Below are positions 21,008 to 29,809 of a stretch of DNA of 41,880 bases, one piece after another; positions within the stretch are counted from its first letter, which is position 1, and each line of letters starts with the position of its first letter. The notes under the pieces were generated by a model that did no database searches, was not told where the DNA came from, and saw nothing but the letters and a program-made list of their open reading frames with translations. The translations under genes and the position numbers were made by a program. The stretch is from a virus: the IMG/VR virus record IMGVR_UViG_3300042914_003281, positions 1 through 41,880 of that record. One strand, given 5' to 3'.

Positions 21008-22746
21008 CCGTCACCGACCCCGCCGCGGTCCTCGCCGATCTGACCGCGCGGGTCAAGGCCCACGCCGCGGCCGGCGAAGTGCCGCCCGCGTCGCTGATCG
21101 CCGTCGTGACCGACCTTCACCGGCAGCTTGCGGTCTTGGCCCGGCACCGCGAGGCCCACCCGCTCGCCTACGCCCGCCTCTGGGCACCCGAGTGCCGCAC
21201 CTGCCCCCACCCCGACCCGGCCGCCCCCGCGCCGCCCAAGGGCCGCCGCGGCGCGCCGATGACCGAGGTCCGCGGCACGATCCACCGCTGTCCGGTCTGC
21301 GGCGTCGAAGAGGCCCGCACGTCGCAGATCGGCGCGGTGCGGGCCCTTCTCGCCGGGGACTTCGATAAAGCGTTCCTCTTGGGCGGCAGCCGCACCGGCA
21401 AGACCGAAGCCGGCGCGCAGGTCGCTGTCGCAATCGCGCAGGGCGCCGACCACCCCGACACGCAGGCATGGGCAAGGCTCAACAGCCTGCCGCTTGACCG
21501 CATCCAGCGCGGCCCCGGCCTGTTCTGGGCGGTGTCGCAGACGCACACGATGTCGCGCACGATCCAGCGCGAGAAGCTGGACAAGTACCTGCCCGCCGGC
21601 AGCAAGCGCCGCGGCTGGGAGGCCGACAACGAGGCGGAGGTCAGACTGCCGGGCGGCGGCAAGATCGTCTGCAAGGCGTTCGCCCAGAATACCAGCGAGG
21701 GCAACGCCAAAAACCCCTTTGAAGGCGCGAAGATCCACGGCGCATGGGTCGACGAAGAGCCGCAGTCGGTGCAGGGTTTCGACAGCATCGGCGCCCGGAC
21801 CATCGACTACGACGGCCTTGTCTACGCGACGATGACGCCCCTGTCGGGCTGGACCCCGTTCCTCTTGACCAACGTCGGGCACCTCGACAAAGGCACACCG
21901 GCGCCCCCGCGCCTGTTCGTGGCCTTCCTCCATGCGATGGACAACCCGCACGTCTCCCCGACCGTCGTCGCTGACAAGTGGGCGGGGAAGCCTGAGGCGA
22001 TCCGGCGCAGCCGCCTCCGCGGCGAGATCGTCGCGCTTGAGGGCGCGGTGCACCCCGACTTCCACAACGGCCCGCCCTACGTCGTCCCGTCCTTCGACCC
22101 CCCGGCACACTGGCCTCGCTACGGCGGGATCGACTTCGGCGCCCGTGCGCCCTTCTGCCATCTGTGGGCGGCACATGATGAGAGCGCCGACGTGCTCCAC
22201 GTTTACCGCGAGCACTACAAGGCAGACGAAATCCTCGCCTACCACGCCGCCGCGATCTGGGCGGTGGAGGGCTGCCCGACCTGCCAGCCGACCGACGGCG
22301 TGGGCAGCGACGAATGGACGCGCTGGCGCGTGCGCTGCGCCGACGGGACGCACCGGTGCGAGACCTGCGCCGGCACCGGCCTGACGTCCGACGCCCCGAC
22401 GATGCGGTGGGCGGACCCCGAGGGCAAGGACCAGCGCGGGATGCTGTCAACGCTCTACGACCTGCCGACCGCCCCGGCCGAGAAGGGCCGCGCCGCGTCG
22501 TTTCAGGTGCTCTTCGACCGGATGACCGTCAGCGCAAAGCATGGCACGCCCGGCATCATCATCCACGACCGGTGCGTCAACCTCATCAGGGAGACGGCCC
22601 GGCTCGTCTGGCGCAAGGGCCGCCACGGCGAGACCGCCGACCGCTGGGAGACCGACGGCGACGACCATGCCCACGACGTCCTGCGCTACCTCGTCTATGC
22701 CCTGCGCGGGCGGTACAGCACACCCGCAGAGGAGGGCACCGGTTGA
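21004..22746 (+). CDS. terL: Terminase large subunit with zinc-binding segments, 580 aa
   Basis: The ATPase domain has LLGGSRTGKTEA (Walker A, 127-134) and GAWVDEE (Walker B plus catalytic Glu, 247-252). The nuclease domain has GIDFGA (Asp377) and DDHAHDVLRYL (about 553-562) as metal ligands. It packages DNA and cuts the concatemer. Two additions are unusual: an N-terminal CxxC pair (CRTC 64-67, CPVC 96-99), and CPTC (424-427) with CETCAGTG (452-459) inserted in the nuclease domain between its conserved acids. Both look like zinc ribbons, the second with the DnaJ-type CxxCxGxG pattern. Confidence 0.95.
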   Translation: MTVTDPAAVLADLTARVKAHAAAGEVPPASLIAVVTDLHRQLAVLARHREAHPLAYARLWAPECRTCPHPDPAAPAPPKGRRGAPMTEVRGTIHRCPVCGVEEARTSQIGAVRALLAGDFDKAFLLGGSRTGKTEAGAQVAVAIAQGADHPDTQAWARLNSLPLDRIQRGPGLFWAVSQTHTMSRTIQREKLDKYLPAGSKRRGWEADNEAEVRLPGGGKIVCKAFAQNTSEGNAKNPFEGAKIHGAWVDEEPQSVQGFDSIGARTIDYDGLVYATMTPLSGWTPFLLTNVGHLDKGTPAPPRLFVAFLHAMDNPHVSPTVVADKWAGKPEAIRRSRLRGEIVALEGAVHPDFHNGPPYVVPSFDPPAHWPRYGGIDFGARAPFCHLWAAHDESADVLHVYREHYKADEILAYHAAAIWAVEGCPTCQPTDGVGSDEWTRWRVRCADGTHRCETCAGTGLTSDAPTMRWADPEGKDQRGMLSTLYDLPTAPAEKGRAASFQVLFDRMTVSAKHGTPGIIIHDRCVNLIRETARLVWRKGRHGETADRWETDGDDHAHDVLRYLVYALRGRYSTPAEEGTG

Positions 22747-22772
22747 CCTTGACACCGCACCCGGGCTATGAT
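22743..22772 (+). promoter_or_regulatory. Promoter for a possibly leaderless portal mRNA
   Basis: TTGACC (22743-22748), 18-base spacer, TATGAT (22767-22772); the -35 overlaps the terL stop codon. The portal ATG at 22779 falls seven bases past the -10, about where transcription should start, and no ribosome site precedes it. Confidence 0.55.
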
Positions 22773-22778
22773 CGCGGC

Positions 22779-24254
22779 ATGGCCACCCCGACCGACCCCG
22801 CGCCTCTTGCTGTCGCCCCCACGTCCGCGTGGGGCCGCATGTACCTGTCCGTGGCAAAGGCGCTCGGGTTGGTCAACCCCGTCGAGAAGCCGCGCGAGTT
22901 CGTGGCCGGCGGCGACTACGCCGCGGCCGCGCCGACCGAGGGCTTGTACAGCCCGGCCATCGCGCTCAGCGCGTACCTGAACCCGTGGGTCTACGCCTGT
23001 GTGCGCGCCATCGCTGGCGACCTTGCCGCCCTGCCGATTGTGGTCAAGCGCCGGGGTGAAGTCGTCGAAGGCCATTGGCTGCCCAAGGCCATCGCCAACA
23101 GCGGGCACCCGTCCAGCCGCACATGGCGCGAGGCGACCGTGCGGGACATGCTCCTCGCCGGGCGCAGCACGTCGGTCCTGCTCTACAGCAACCTGACCGG
23201 CGCCCCCATCGGCGTGCGGTGGGCCCACCCCGAGCGCGTCCGGGTCATCCCCGCCGCCGACGGCACCCCGCTCGGGTACGAGATCGGCAGCGACACCGTC
23301 AAGCAGTACCCGCCCGAAGCGGTGCTCTCTGTCCTGACGCTGGGCGTGCTGGACGGCCCCGATGCCCTCGCCGGCGTCGGGGCGACGCAGGTGCTCCACA
23401 GCGACCTGACCGCCGATCAGGCCCTCGCCGCCGGCACCGCGCGCAAGGCCCGGTCGGGCCGACCCTCGGCGATCTACCGGCCCGCAAGCAAGGACATCGG
23501 GCAGGGCTGGAACCCCGCGGCCATCGCGCAGATCAAGACGCAGCTCGCCCGCCTGTTCAGCGACAGCGACGGCGGGGTCGCTGTCCTCGGCGCGTCCGGC
23601 GCGGAGCTCGACCTTCTCGACTGGGCGCCGAAGGACATGGATGGCCCGAACCAACGCCGCTGGACCCGCGACCTCATCCTCGCCGTCTTCGGCGTGCCAC
23701 CCGTGCGCTTGGGCGTCGATGCTGCCAACATTTTCGCAACCGCCGGCGCGCAGCTCACGTCGTACTGGACCGATCTTCGGGGCAAGATCGCGCCGCTGGA
23801 CGAGGCGATGACGATGCTCGCCCGCCGGATCGACCGCGACGACAGCATCACCGTTGAGCACGATTTCAGCGGCGTGGGACCGCTCCAGGCCGCTGACAGC
23901 GACATCCTCGCCCGCATCGGCGCCCACATCGCGAACGGCATGGACCCCCGCGTCGCCTACGCCTACGAGGGCTGGGACGACGTGCCCGAGGGTGCCTTCA
24001 CCGCCCCCGCCGCCCCGGCAACCCCCGCCGGGCAGACCCCCGCGCCCGCGCCTGCCGACGACGCCCCGGGCGATGAGGGCGACGACCTCGACGAAGACGA
24101 AGACCTCGCCACCGAAGACGCCGACCTCGCATCGTCCCTCTCCGATGCCGCCGACGTGCTGACCAACCCCGACGCAACCGATGACGAGCGCGCCGAGGCC
24201 ATCGCCGCCCTGACCGCCGCCGCCGAGGCCCTCGCGGCCCGGGGCGACGGGTGA
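22779..24254 (+). CDS. HK97-family portal protein, 491 aa
   Basis: The sequence has the family hallmarks: ALSAYLNPWVYACVRAIAGDLAALPI near residues 65-90, the LAGRSTSVLL stretch, and FGVPPVRLGV...AGAQLTSYWTDLRGKIAPL in the C-terminal half. The portal ring forms the DNA entry vertex and docks terminase and the neck. The last 90 residues are Ala/Pro-rich, then very acidic (DEGDDLDEDEDLATEDADL), an unstructured tail not needed for the core fold. The ATG at 22779 starts a clear family N-terminus. Its stop overlaps the next start (GTGA). Confidence 0.93.
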   Translation: MATPTDPAPLAVAPTSAWGRMYLSVAKALGLVNPVEKPREFVAGGDYAAAAPTEGLYSPAIALSAYLNPWVYACVRAIAGDLAALPIVVKRRGEVVEGHWLPKAIANSGHPSSRTWREATVRDMLLAGRSTSVLLYSNLTGAPIGVRWAHPERVRVIPAADGTPLGYEIGSDTVKQYPPEAVLSVLTLGVLDGPDALAGVGATQVLHSDLTADQALAAGTARKARSGRPSAIYRPASKDIGQGWNPAAIAQIKTQLARLFSDSDGGVAVLGASGAELDLLDWAPKDMDGPNQRRWTRDLILAVFGVPPVRLGVDAANIFATAGAQLTSYWTDLRGKIAPLDEAMTMLARRIDRDDSITVEHDFSGVGPLQAADSDILARIGAHIANGMDPRVAYAYEGWDDVPEGAFTAPAAPATPAGQTPAPAPADDAPGDEGDDLDEDEDLATEDADLASSLSDAADVLTNPDATDDERAEAIAALTAAAEALAARGDG

Positions 24255-25474
24255 AGGTCGACCGCGACATCGCCGGGATCGACCGCAAGCCAACCGCGGG
24301 GATGGCTTCCAACGCCCGCCTCGGGCTGCGCCTGCGCGAAGAGCACGGCCGCGGCGGGACTGCCGTGGGCGTGGCGCGCGCCAGGGACATCGCAAACCGC
24401 GCGAACCTAAGCGACCGCACGATCCTGCGGATGCACAGCTTCTTCGCCCGCCACGGCGCACAGCAGACCGCCGCGGGCTGGGAAGACCGCTCCGACCCGT
24501 CCGCGCAGTGGATCGCTTGGCTGCTCTGGGGCGGCGACGCCGGCCGGCGCTGGGCGCGCGTGCGCAGGGACGCGATCATGGCCGCGCGCAAGCCGAAGCG
24601 CCGCGCAGGCCGCCGCGCCCCGGTCACCCGCGCCGCCGGCAAGCCCCCGCGCCTGACCATCGCCCGGTCGCGCCGCTTGGTCGGCAAGGCCCGCCGCACC
24701 CAAGAGCGCGCCATCCTCCGCGCATGGTCCGGGGCGCTCCGTGCCCAGCGCGACCGCATCATCGCACGCCTCGGGGCTATTGACGCAGCCCGGGGTGTAC
24801 GCGCTGGCCTATTGACGCCTACCGGAACCGCCCCGGTGCGCCGGGTGCTCATCGCAGACGACATCGCCATGCTCTTCAACGTCGCTGCTGAGGGCATGAC
24901 CATCGCTGAGGCCATCACCAACGTCATCGGGGCCACTGTGCAGGTTGGATGGGGCCTGTTCCGGGCATGGCTGACCGCACCGGATGGCCGCGGCATCGCA
25001 TGGGAGCCAACCCTGACCCCCGCGCCCGGCCTGTTGGCTGAGCAGGTCACCCGCGTCAACGAGACGACCAAGCGTCAGATCGAGGCCGAGGTCATCGCAG
25101 GCATCACCGCCGGCGAGTCCATCGGCGACATTCAAGAGCGCGTCCGGTCGTCGCAGGCGTTCTCCGCGGCCCGCGCCCTGACCATCGCCCGCACCGAGAC
25201 CAACCGCGCCCTGCAGGCCGGGACCGACCTCGCATACAGCCAAGCGGCCAACCTCGGCATCGACTTCGAAGTGGAATGGGTCCGCGCCCCCCTTCCCGTT
25301 GAACCTGACCGCTCCCATCGCCGCTGTCATGGTCAACGTGTTGCGCCCGGTGGGCTATTCGTGATACCGTCGGGGCAAGACGTAGGGGCCCGAGCCCCGT
25401 CCCCCGGCGGCTTCGGCATCGCCCGCCAAGACATCAACTGCCGCTGCGGCACCCGCCCCGTCTTCAAGGACTGA
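24251..25474 (+). CDS. Minor head protein, Mu gpF/SPP1 gp7-like, with N-terminal extra domain, 407 aa
   Basis: The C-terminal part (about residues 270-405) fits head morphogenesis proteins: ARTETNRALQAGTDLAY, then GFGIARQDINCRCGTRPVF with the typical CRC end. The N-terminal 110 residues (TAGMASNARLGLRLREEHGRGGTAVGVARARDI ... WLLWGGDAGRRWA) form a separate domain that I associate with other phage head-maturation proteins. The two appear fused here, joined by a basic Arg-rich stretch. The GTG start overlaps the portal stop. It probably assembles at the portal vertex. Confidence 0.82.
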   Translation: MKVDRDIAGIDRKPTAGMASNARLGLRLREEHGRGGTAVGVARARDIANRANLSDRTILRMHSFFARHGAQQTAAGWEDRSDPSAQWIAWLLWGGDAGRRWARVRRDAIMAARKPKRRAGRRAPVTRAAGKPPRLTIARSRRLVGKARRTQERAILRAWSGALRAQRDRIIARLGAIDAARGVRAGLLTPTGTAPVRRVLIADDIAMLFNVAAEGMTIAEAITNVIGATVQVGWGLFRAWLTAPDGRGIAWEPTLTPAPGLLAEQVTRVNETTKRQIEAEVIAGITAGESIGDIQERVRSSQAFSAARALTIARTETNRALQAGTDLAYSQAANLGIDFEVEWVRAPLPVEPDRSHRRCHGQRVAPGGLFVIPSGQDVGARAPSPGGFGIARQDINCRCGTRPVFKD

Positions 25475-25479
25475 CCACC

Positions 25480-26250
25480 ATGCTGTGCGCCCCGGTCACC
25501 GCCCGCCCCGCCGACGTGCGCCGCGCCTTCGTGGAGCGCCGCGCGGCCGGTGGCCTGCAGCCCGGCGAGATCGAGCCGGCGCCTCTGTTCCGGTCGGTCA
25601 TGCTGCGCGCCCTGCCGATGGGTGACGAGAAGCCGGACACCAACGACGGCGAGCCCCCGCGCTATCGCTTCGTGATGTCGATGAGCACGCCCGATGAGGC
25701 GTCGGACCTCGTCATGCAGGATTGGGATCTGTCGCGGTTCGCGCAGAACCCCGTGGCCTTCTTCAATCACAACAGTTGGGGCCTCCCCATCGGCAAGTGG
25801 GTCGACCTGTCGGTGACCGACATCGCCCCCGGCGTGCGTGCCCTGACCGGCGCCTTCGTCCCGTCCGACGCCACCGAGACCAGCCGCGCTGTCGCCCGGC
25901 AGCTCGCCGAGGGCGTCCTGAATGCCTGCAGTGTGGGCTTCATCCCCGGCAAGATGACCGACCGCAGCAAGTACCCCACCGACGACCCCCGCTGGGCCCA
26001 GCGCGGCTACGTCTATGAGGCGCCCCGCCTCATGGAATGCAGCATCGTCGGCACCCCGATGCACCCCGATGCCATCGCGCAGCGGTCCTCCGACGACGCC
26101 GAGGCCCCCGCCGCGGCCGACGTGTCCGCAGAGACCCCCGCGACCGTCACCGAGGCAGAGGCTGCGCCGGCCGACGCCGACGCCGACACGTTCGCCCTCA
26201 TCGAGCGCGCCCTCGCCAAGCTCTTCCCCGTCTCCACTTCCTCCGTCTGA
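25480..26250 (+). CDS. HK97-type prohead protease, 256 aa
   Basis: NPVAFFNHNSWGLPIG places the catalytic His97, NACSVGFIPG the nucleophile Ser151, and LMECSIVGTPMHPDA (186-199) completes the herpes-protease-like site of the U35 family. It cleaves scaffold domains during head maturation. The C-terminal 55 residues are Ala/Glu-rich and disordered. The start is close to the previous stop (five-base gap). It sits directly before the capsid gene whose N-terminal domain it should remove. Confidence 0.92.
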   Translation: MLCAPVTARPADVRRAFVERRAAGGLQPGEIEPAPLFRSVMLRALPMGDEKPDTNDGEPPRYRFVMSMSTPDEASDLVMQDWDLSRFAQNPVAFFNHNSWGLPIGKWVDLSVTDIAPGVRALTGAFVPSDATETSRAVARQLAEGVLNACSVGFIPGKMTDRSKYPTDDPRWAQRGYVYEAPRLMECSIVGTPMHPDAIAQRSSDDAEAPAAADVSAETPATVTEAEAAPADADADTFALIERALAKLFPVSTSSV

Positions 26251-26305
26251 TCCCTTCCCTCCGCGCCGGGCGGCCCTCCCGGTCATCCACCCAAAGGAGG
26301 CCACG

Positions 26306-27922
26306 ATGGCCAACGATAGCACCGCAGCCCAGGCGCAGGTCGACGCACTTGTCGCCAAGGCCCTCGCCACCGCCAAGGCGGACGTCGAGCGCAGCGTCAA
26401 CGACGTCAAGCTCACCCAAGAGCGGCAGGCCGCCGACGTCGCCAAACTCGACGCCGAGATCGCCCGCCTGAAGGTCCGCGAGATCGCCAACACCCCCGCG
26501 CCCTACGACGGCCCCGCCGGCAACCTCGTCCGCGAGTTCGGCCGCGATGCCGAGCTCCAGCTTCTGCCGACCGTGCGGCAGTACAGCTTCGACGGGCAGA
26601 TCCACCGCGAGCACGTCGACGGCCTGCTGACCAGCGCGAAGACCTACGGTGATGCCCACCGCGAGGTCAAGGATCTGTGGGATGCGATCCAGATCCGCCT
26701 CGCCCTGCGCGGTGTCTCGACCTCCCGCGCGTCGAGCGCGCAGATCCTCCGCGACGCCCGCGAGCACGCCCCCGAGGCCCTCGCCCGCATGGCTGACCGC
26801 ATCAAGCGGATGGGCCTCGCCAGCGATGGCATGGCCGTGATCAACCGCGTCTTCGGCGTCAGCGCCGGCAACGGCTCCGACTTCATCCCCTCCGAGGTGA
26901 TGTCGCCCGAGATGCTTCGCGTGGCCTCTGCCGCGATCATGGACAGCCCGGTTGGTCTCTTCATCCAGAAGACGCTCACGGACAAGAACATGGTCTCCCC
27001 GGTGAGCACCGCGCGCCCCCGCCCCTACCTGCAGGGTGCGGCGTCCGGCAGCGCCGCCGCCGAGTTCATCAACTCGGCGATGGCGACCGGCAAGCTGTCC
27101 TACGGCGTCAAGGACATGGCCTGCGCCGTGATCTACGACCGCAACGCTGACATGGACAGCATCATCGCCTTCCTGCCCGAGACCCGCGCGCAGGTCGCCG
27201 AGGCGATGGCTCTGGGCCTCTTCGACGGCATCATCAACGGCGACACCAACACCGCCCATCAGGACAGCCTCACCGCCTGGGCCCCCGAGGGCGTCTTCCC
27301 GGTCGGCAGCCCGTCGGGTGGCAGCGCGGTCGGCGGCAGCCTCGACCACCGCCGGTCCTTCCTGGGTCTCCGTGCTCGGGCGATGGACATCGGTGCGACG
27401 GCCAAGTACGACCTCGCGTCGACCTACACCTTCGCCAAGATCCAGGCCATGCAGGCCAAGATGAGCGGTGGCGTCGGTCAGAACAACGGCCGCGTCGCGA
27501 TCTTCGCGTCGTTCCAAGACATCCTGGCCCAGTTCAGCGTGATGGACCAGATCGCGACCCTGGAGAAGTTCGGTCCGCAGGCCACGATCCTGACCGGTCA
27601 GGTCGGCGCCGTCGGCGGCAAGCCGGTCATCCGCGCGTGGCCCCTCGGCCGCACCGGCTCCGAGACCGGCGCCTTCCACACCGACGGCCTGCACAGCGCC
27701 ACCGCCGGGAACAACACCAAGGGCGGCGTGGTGATGGTCGACCTTGACCGCTACATCCTCGGCACCCGCCAGGGCCTGCGGCTTGAGACCGACACCAACA
27801 TCCTGACCAACACCGGCATCCTCGTGGCCTCCGGGCGCTACGCCTTCGAGAGCCCCGACCACCTGTCGGCCCTCAGCGCCACGTCGACCGTGAACGTCGT
27901 CTACGGCTACAACGCCTCCTGA
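26306..27922 (+). CDS. Major capsid protein, HK97 fold, 538 aa
   Basis: The N-terminal 60 residues form a coiled coil (NDVKLTQERQAADVAKLDAE), the built-in scaffold (delta) domain cleaved by the protease. The body has GVSAGNGSDFIPSEVM near 190, followed by AGTQ-like and MDSPVG segments and the typical C-terminal strands (LRLETDTNILTNTGILVASGRY). At 538 residues it is longer than HK97 gp5 (385), suggesting an inserted domain between about 300 and 400. A near-perfect AAAGGAGG site precedes the ATG by six bases, in line with high expression. Confidence 0.92.
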   Translation: MANDSTAAQAQVDALVAKALATAKADVERSVNDVKLTQERQAADVAKLDAEIARLKVREIANTPAPYDGPAGNLVREFGRDAELQLLPTVRQYSFDGQIHREHVDGLLTSAKTYGDAHREVKDLWDAIQIRLALRGVSTSRASSAQILRDAREHAPEALARMADRIKRMGLASDGMAVINRVFGVSAGNGSDFIPSEVMSPEMLRVASAAIMDSPVGLFIQKTLTDKNMVSPVSTARPRPYLQGAASGSAAAEFINSAMATGKLSYGVKDMACAVIYDRNADMDSIIAFLPETRAQVAEAMALGLFDGIINGDTNTAHQDSLTAWAPEGVFPVGSPSGGSAVGGSLDHRRSFLGLRARAMDIGATAKYDLASTYTFAKIQAMQAKMSGGVGQNNGRVAIFASFQDILAQFSVMDQIATLEKFGPQATILTGQVGAVGGKPVIRAWPLGRTGSETGAFHTDGLHSATAGNNTKGGVVMVDLDRYILGTRQGLRLETDTNILTNTGILVASGRYAFESPDHLSALSATSTVNVVYGYNAS

Positions 27923-27953
27923 TCCACCGCCCCAACCACACAGAGGTGACCCC

Positions 27954-28364
27954 ATGTCGACCCCTTCGATCCGGCAGGTGGACTTGATCCTCGCCGCCGG
28001 CATCGCCGCCGGGACCGCCGCCGGCGACGTCTTCACCAACCCCCTGCCCGTGAAGCTCCGCATCGTCAGCGGGTATTTCACCCCGCAGGCTGCCGTGACC
28101 GCGAACGACACCAACTTCGCGACGATCACGCTGGCGAACGGTAGCACCACGCTGCACACGTTCACCACGCAGACCAGCGGCAGCGGCGGCACCGGCGACC
28201 TTGTTGCGACCACGCCGATTGCCTTGACCTTCGCGTCGGGTGCGGTCGGCACCGCGATGGAGATCGCGCCGGGCGCCGCCATCAAGCTGAACAAGGCCGT
28301 CACCGCGTCGGGCGTGGCCATCTACGGCCGCTACTCGCTCTACGTGGATGAGGTCCGCGTCTGA
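27954..28364 (+). CDS. Probable head decoration protein, 136 aa
   Basis: The product is Thr/Ala/Gly-rich with an all-beta pattern and no enzyme motif (LRIVSGYFTPQAAVTANDTN, TITLANGSTTLHTF). It comes straight after the capsid gene, where phages place decoration or head-fibre proteins. AGAGGTGA precedes the ATG. The assignment is from position and composition only. Confidence 0.5.
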   Translation: MSTPSIRQVDLILAAGIAAGTAAGDVFTNPLPVKLRIVSGYFTPQAAVTANDTNFATITLANGSTTLHTFTTQTSGSGGTGDLVATTPIALTFASGAVGTAMEIAPGAAIKLNKAVTASGVAIYGRYSLYVDEVRV

Positions 28365-28639
28365 TGCCCCGCACCCCCGCCGACGCCCCCACGCCGGCGG
28401 GGGCCGCCCTGCCGGGCGCTGAGGCCCCTGCAGCCGCCCCCGCGGTCGCAGGTGGCCCGGCGCCCGGCCATCCCCTCCCGCGCGCCTACGCAGCCGTAGG
28501 CCGCGCCCCGGCCGGCCCCGCGTACCTCACGCGCCGGCTGGTCACCGCCCCGGGGCCCCAGCGCGCCCCGGGCGACCCCGACGCCCCGGACGGCCCCGCC
28601 GAACCGACCGACCCGTATGGGGTGCCCCCGTGCCCGTGA
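28364..28639 (+). CDS. Proline/alanine-rich low-complexity protein, 91 aa
   Basis: More than half of the residues are Ala, Pro or Gly, with no predicted fold. The ATG overlaps the previous stop (TGATG), and the 3' end overlaps the next gene by ten bases, which supports it as a real member of the operon. It could be a flexible linker or a head accessory factor; it could also be a chance open frame in GC-rich DNA. Confidence 0.5.
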   Translation: MPRTPADAPTPAGAALPGAEAPAAAPAVAGGPAPGHPLPRAYAAVGRAPAGPAYLTRRLVTAPGPQRAPGDPDAPDGPAEPTDPYGVPPCP

Positions 28640-29226
28640 TCACCGCCGCCGCCGCGCGCCTGCAGATCCCCGGCCTGACCGGGACAGCCGAAGACACCAA
28701 GATCGAGACGCTGATCGACGTGGCTGACGCGATGATCGCCGCGGCGCTCTGCTCCGCGATGCCGGACAACGGCGCGCCGACCTTGGCATCGGCGACCTAC
28801 ACGCTGATCGAGCCCGAAGTGGTCGTCAGCGAGGACGGTTACACGCTGCTGGTGCGCGTTCCCAACATCACCGCGGTCACGTCCTTGCACGTCTCCACCT
28901 CGCGGGTCTGGGATGCGTCGACGCTGCGGGACAGCGCCGGCTACACCCTCGACGCCCGGACATCGATGATCGAGATCGACCCGGCATACCCGCCCCTGCC
29001 GCTGACCCGCCGCTCTGTGCGCGCAGTCGTGACCGCGGGATGGGCGACCCTGCCCGATGACCTTGCGCACGCCGTCGCGGTCTTGACCCGGCATCTCTTC
29101 GACCTGCGGCATGGCCAAGGCCGGACCTCTGTCAGCGAGGCCGGCATCTCCACGTCCCTGCGCCCCGAGACGATGCCGGACGCTGTGCGCCAGATGATCG
29201 CCCGCTACGCCATCCCGGTGGTCTGA
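28630..29226 (+). CDS. Head-tail connector (gp6-like), 198 aa
   Basis: Helices at the start (ITAAAARLQIPGLTGTAEDTKIETLIDVADAMIAAAL) followed by strands (RVPNITAVTSLHVST, TLDARTSMIEID) and a final helix fit adaptor proteins of the HK97 gp6 type that form a ring under the portal. Its position after the capsid genes agrees. The GTG start overlaps the upstream gene. Confidence 0.75.
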   Translation: MPVITAAAARLQIPGLTGTAEDTKIETLIDVADAMIAAALCSAMPDNGAPTLASATYTLIEPEVVVSEDGYTLLVRVPNITAVTSLHVSTSRVWDASTLRDSAGYTLDARTSMIEIDPAYPPLPLTRRSVRAVVTAGWATLPDDLAHAVAVLTRHLFDLRHGQGRTSVSEAGISTSLRPETMPDAVRQMIARYAIPVV

Positions 29227-29227
29227 C

Positions 29228-29809
29228 GTGACCCCCGCCGAGGCCGCTGCGATGATCAAGCGCATGGGCGCTGGCGGCTTCCGCGCGGCAGTCCAGCGCA
29301 CGATGGTTGAAGTGGCGCTCAGAGGCGAGGGCTACGCGAAGGGCAACGCCGCGACGGTCCTCAACGTCCGCACCGGGCACCTGCGCCGCTCCATCGCCGG
29401 GACCGTGCGGGACACCCCCGAAGGCCCCGAGGCGGTCATCAGCGCCGGCGGCCGCGTCAACGGCGGGGCGTCGGTGCGCTACGCTGGGACGCACGAATAC
29501 GGCGCGACCGTCACCCCGAAGCGCAGCCGATACCTCCGCATCCCCCTGCCACCTGCGCGCACCGCCGCCGGCGTCGACCGGTTCGGCGGGCCCCTGCGGC
29601 AGTCCGGCGCGGGCCTCTTCACCGTCATCAAGGCCAAGTCCGGCAAGCTCTTCCTGAAGCACAAGCCGTCCGGCACCCTGTGGTATATGTTGGTGGAGCA
29701 GGTCAGCATCCGCGCGCGCCCCTTCCTGCGCCCCGCCGCCGACCGCGCCGCTGCTGACCTGCCCAAAGTCCTCGCCCGCAACATCACCGCTGAGTTGAAG
29801 CGTGTCTGA
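29228..29809 (+). CDS. HK97 gp10-like neck/tail completion protein, 193 aa
   Basis: The pattern NVRTGHLRRSIAGTV ... RYAGTHEYGATVTPKRSRYL ... IRARPFLRPAADRAAADLPK is the usual layout of the HK97 gp10 family, including the TGxLRxSI and ARPFLxPA motifs. Such proteins complete the neck so that the tail can join. The GTG start at 29228 is one base past the previous stop. Confidence 0.85.
   Translation: MTPAEAAAMIKRMGAGGFRAAVQRTMVEVALRGEGYAKGNAATVLNVRTGHLRRSIAGTVRDTPEGPEAVISAGGRVNGGASVRYAGTHEYGATVTPKRSRYLRIPLPPARTAAGVDRFGGPLRQSGAGLFTVIKAKSGKLFLKHKPSGTLWYMLVEQVSIRARPFLRPAADRAAADLPKVLARNITAELKRV

Noticed and set aside
24775-24825. Two CTATTGACG boxes inside the minor head gene, possible promoters
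   Set aside because: No -10 hexamer lies 16-18 bases downstream of either box; the nearest TACGCG is 12 bases away.
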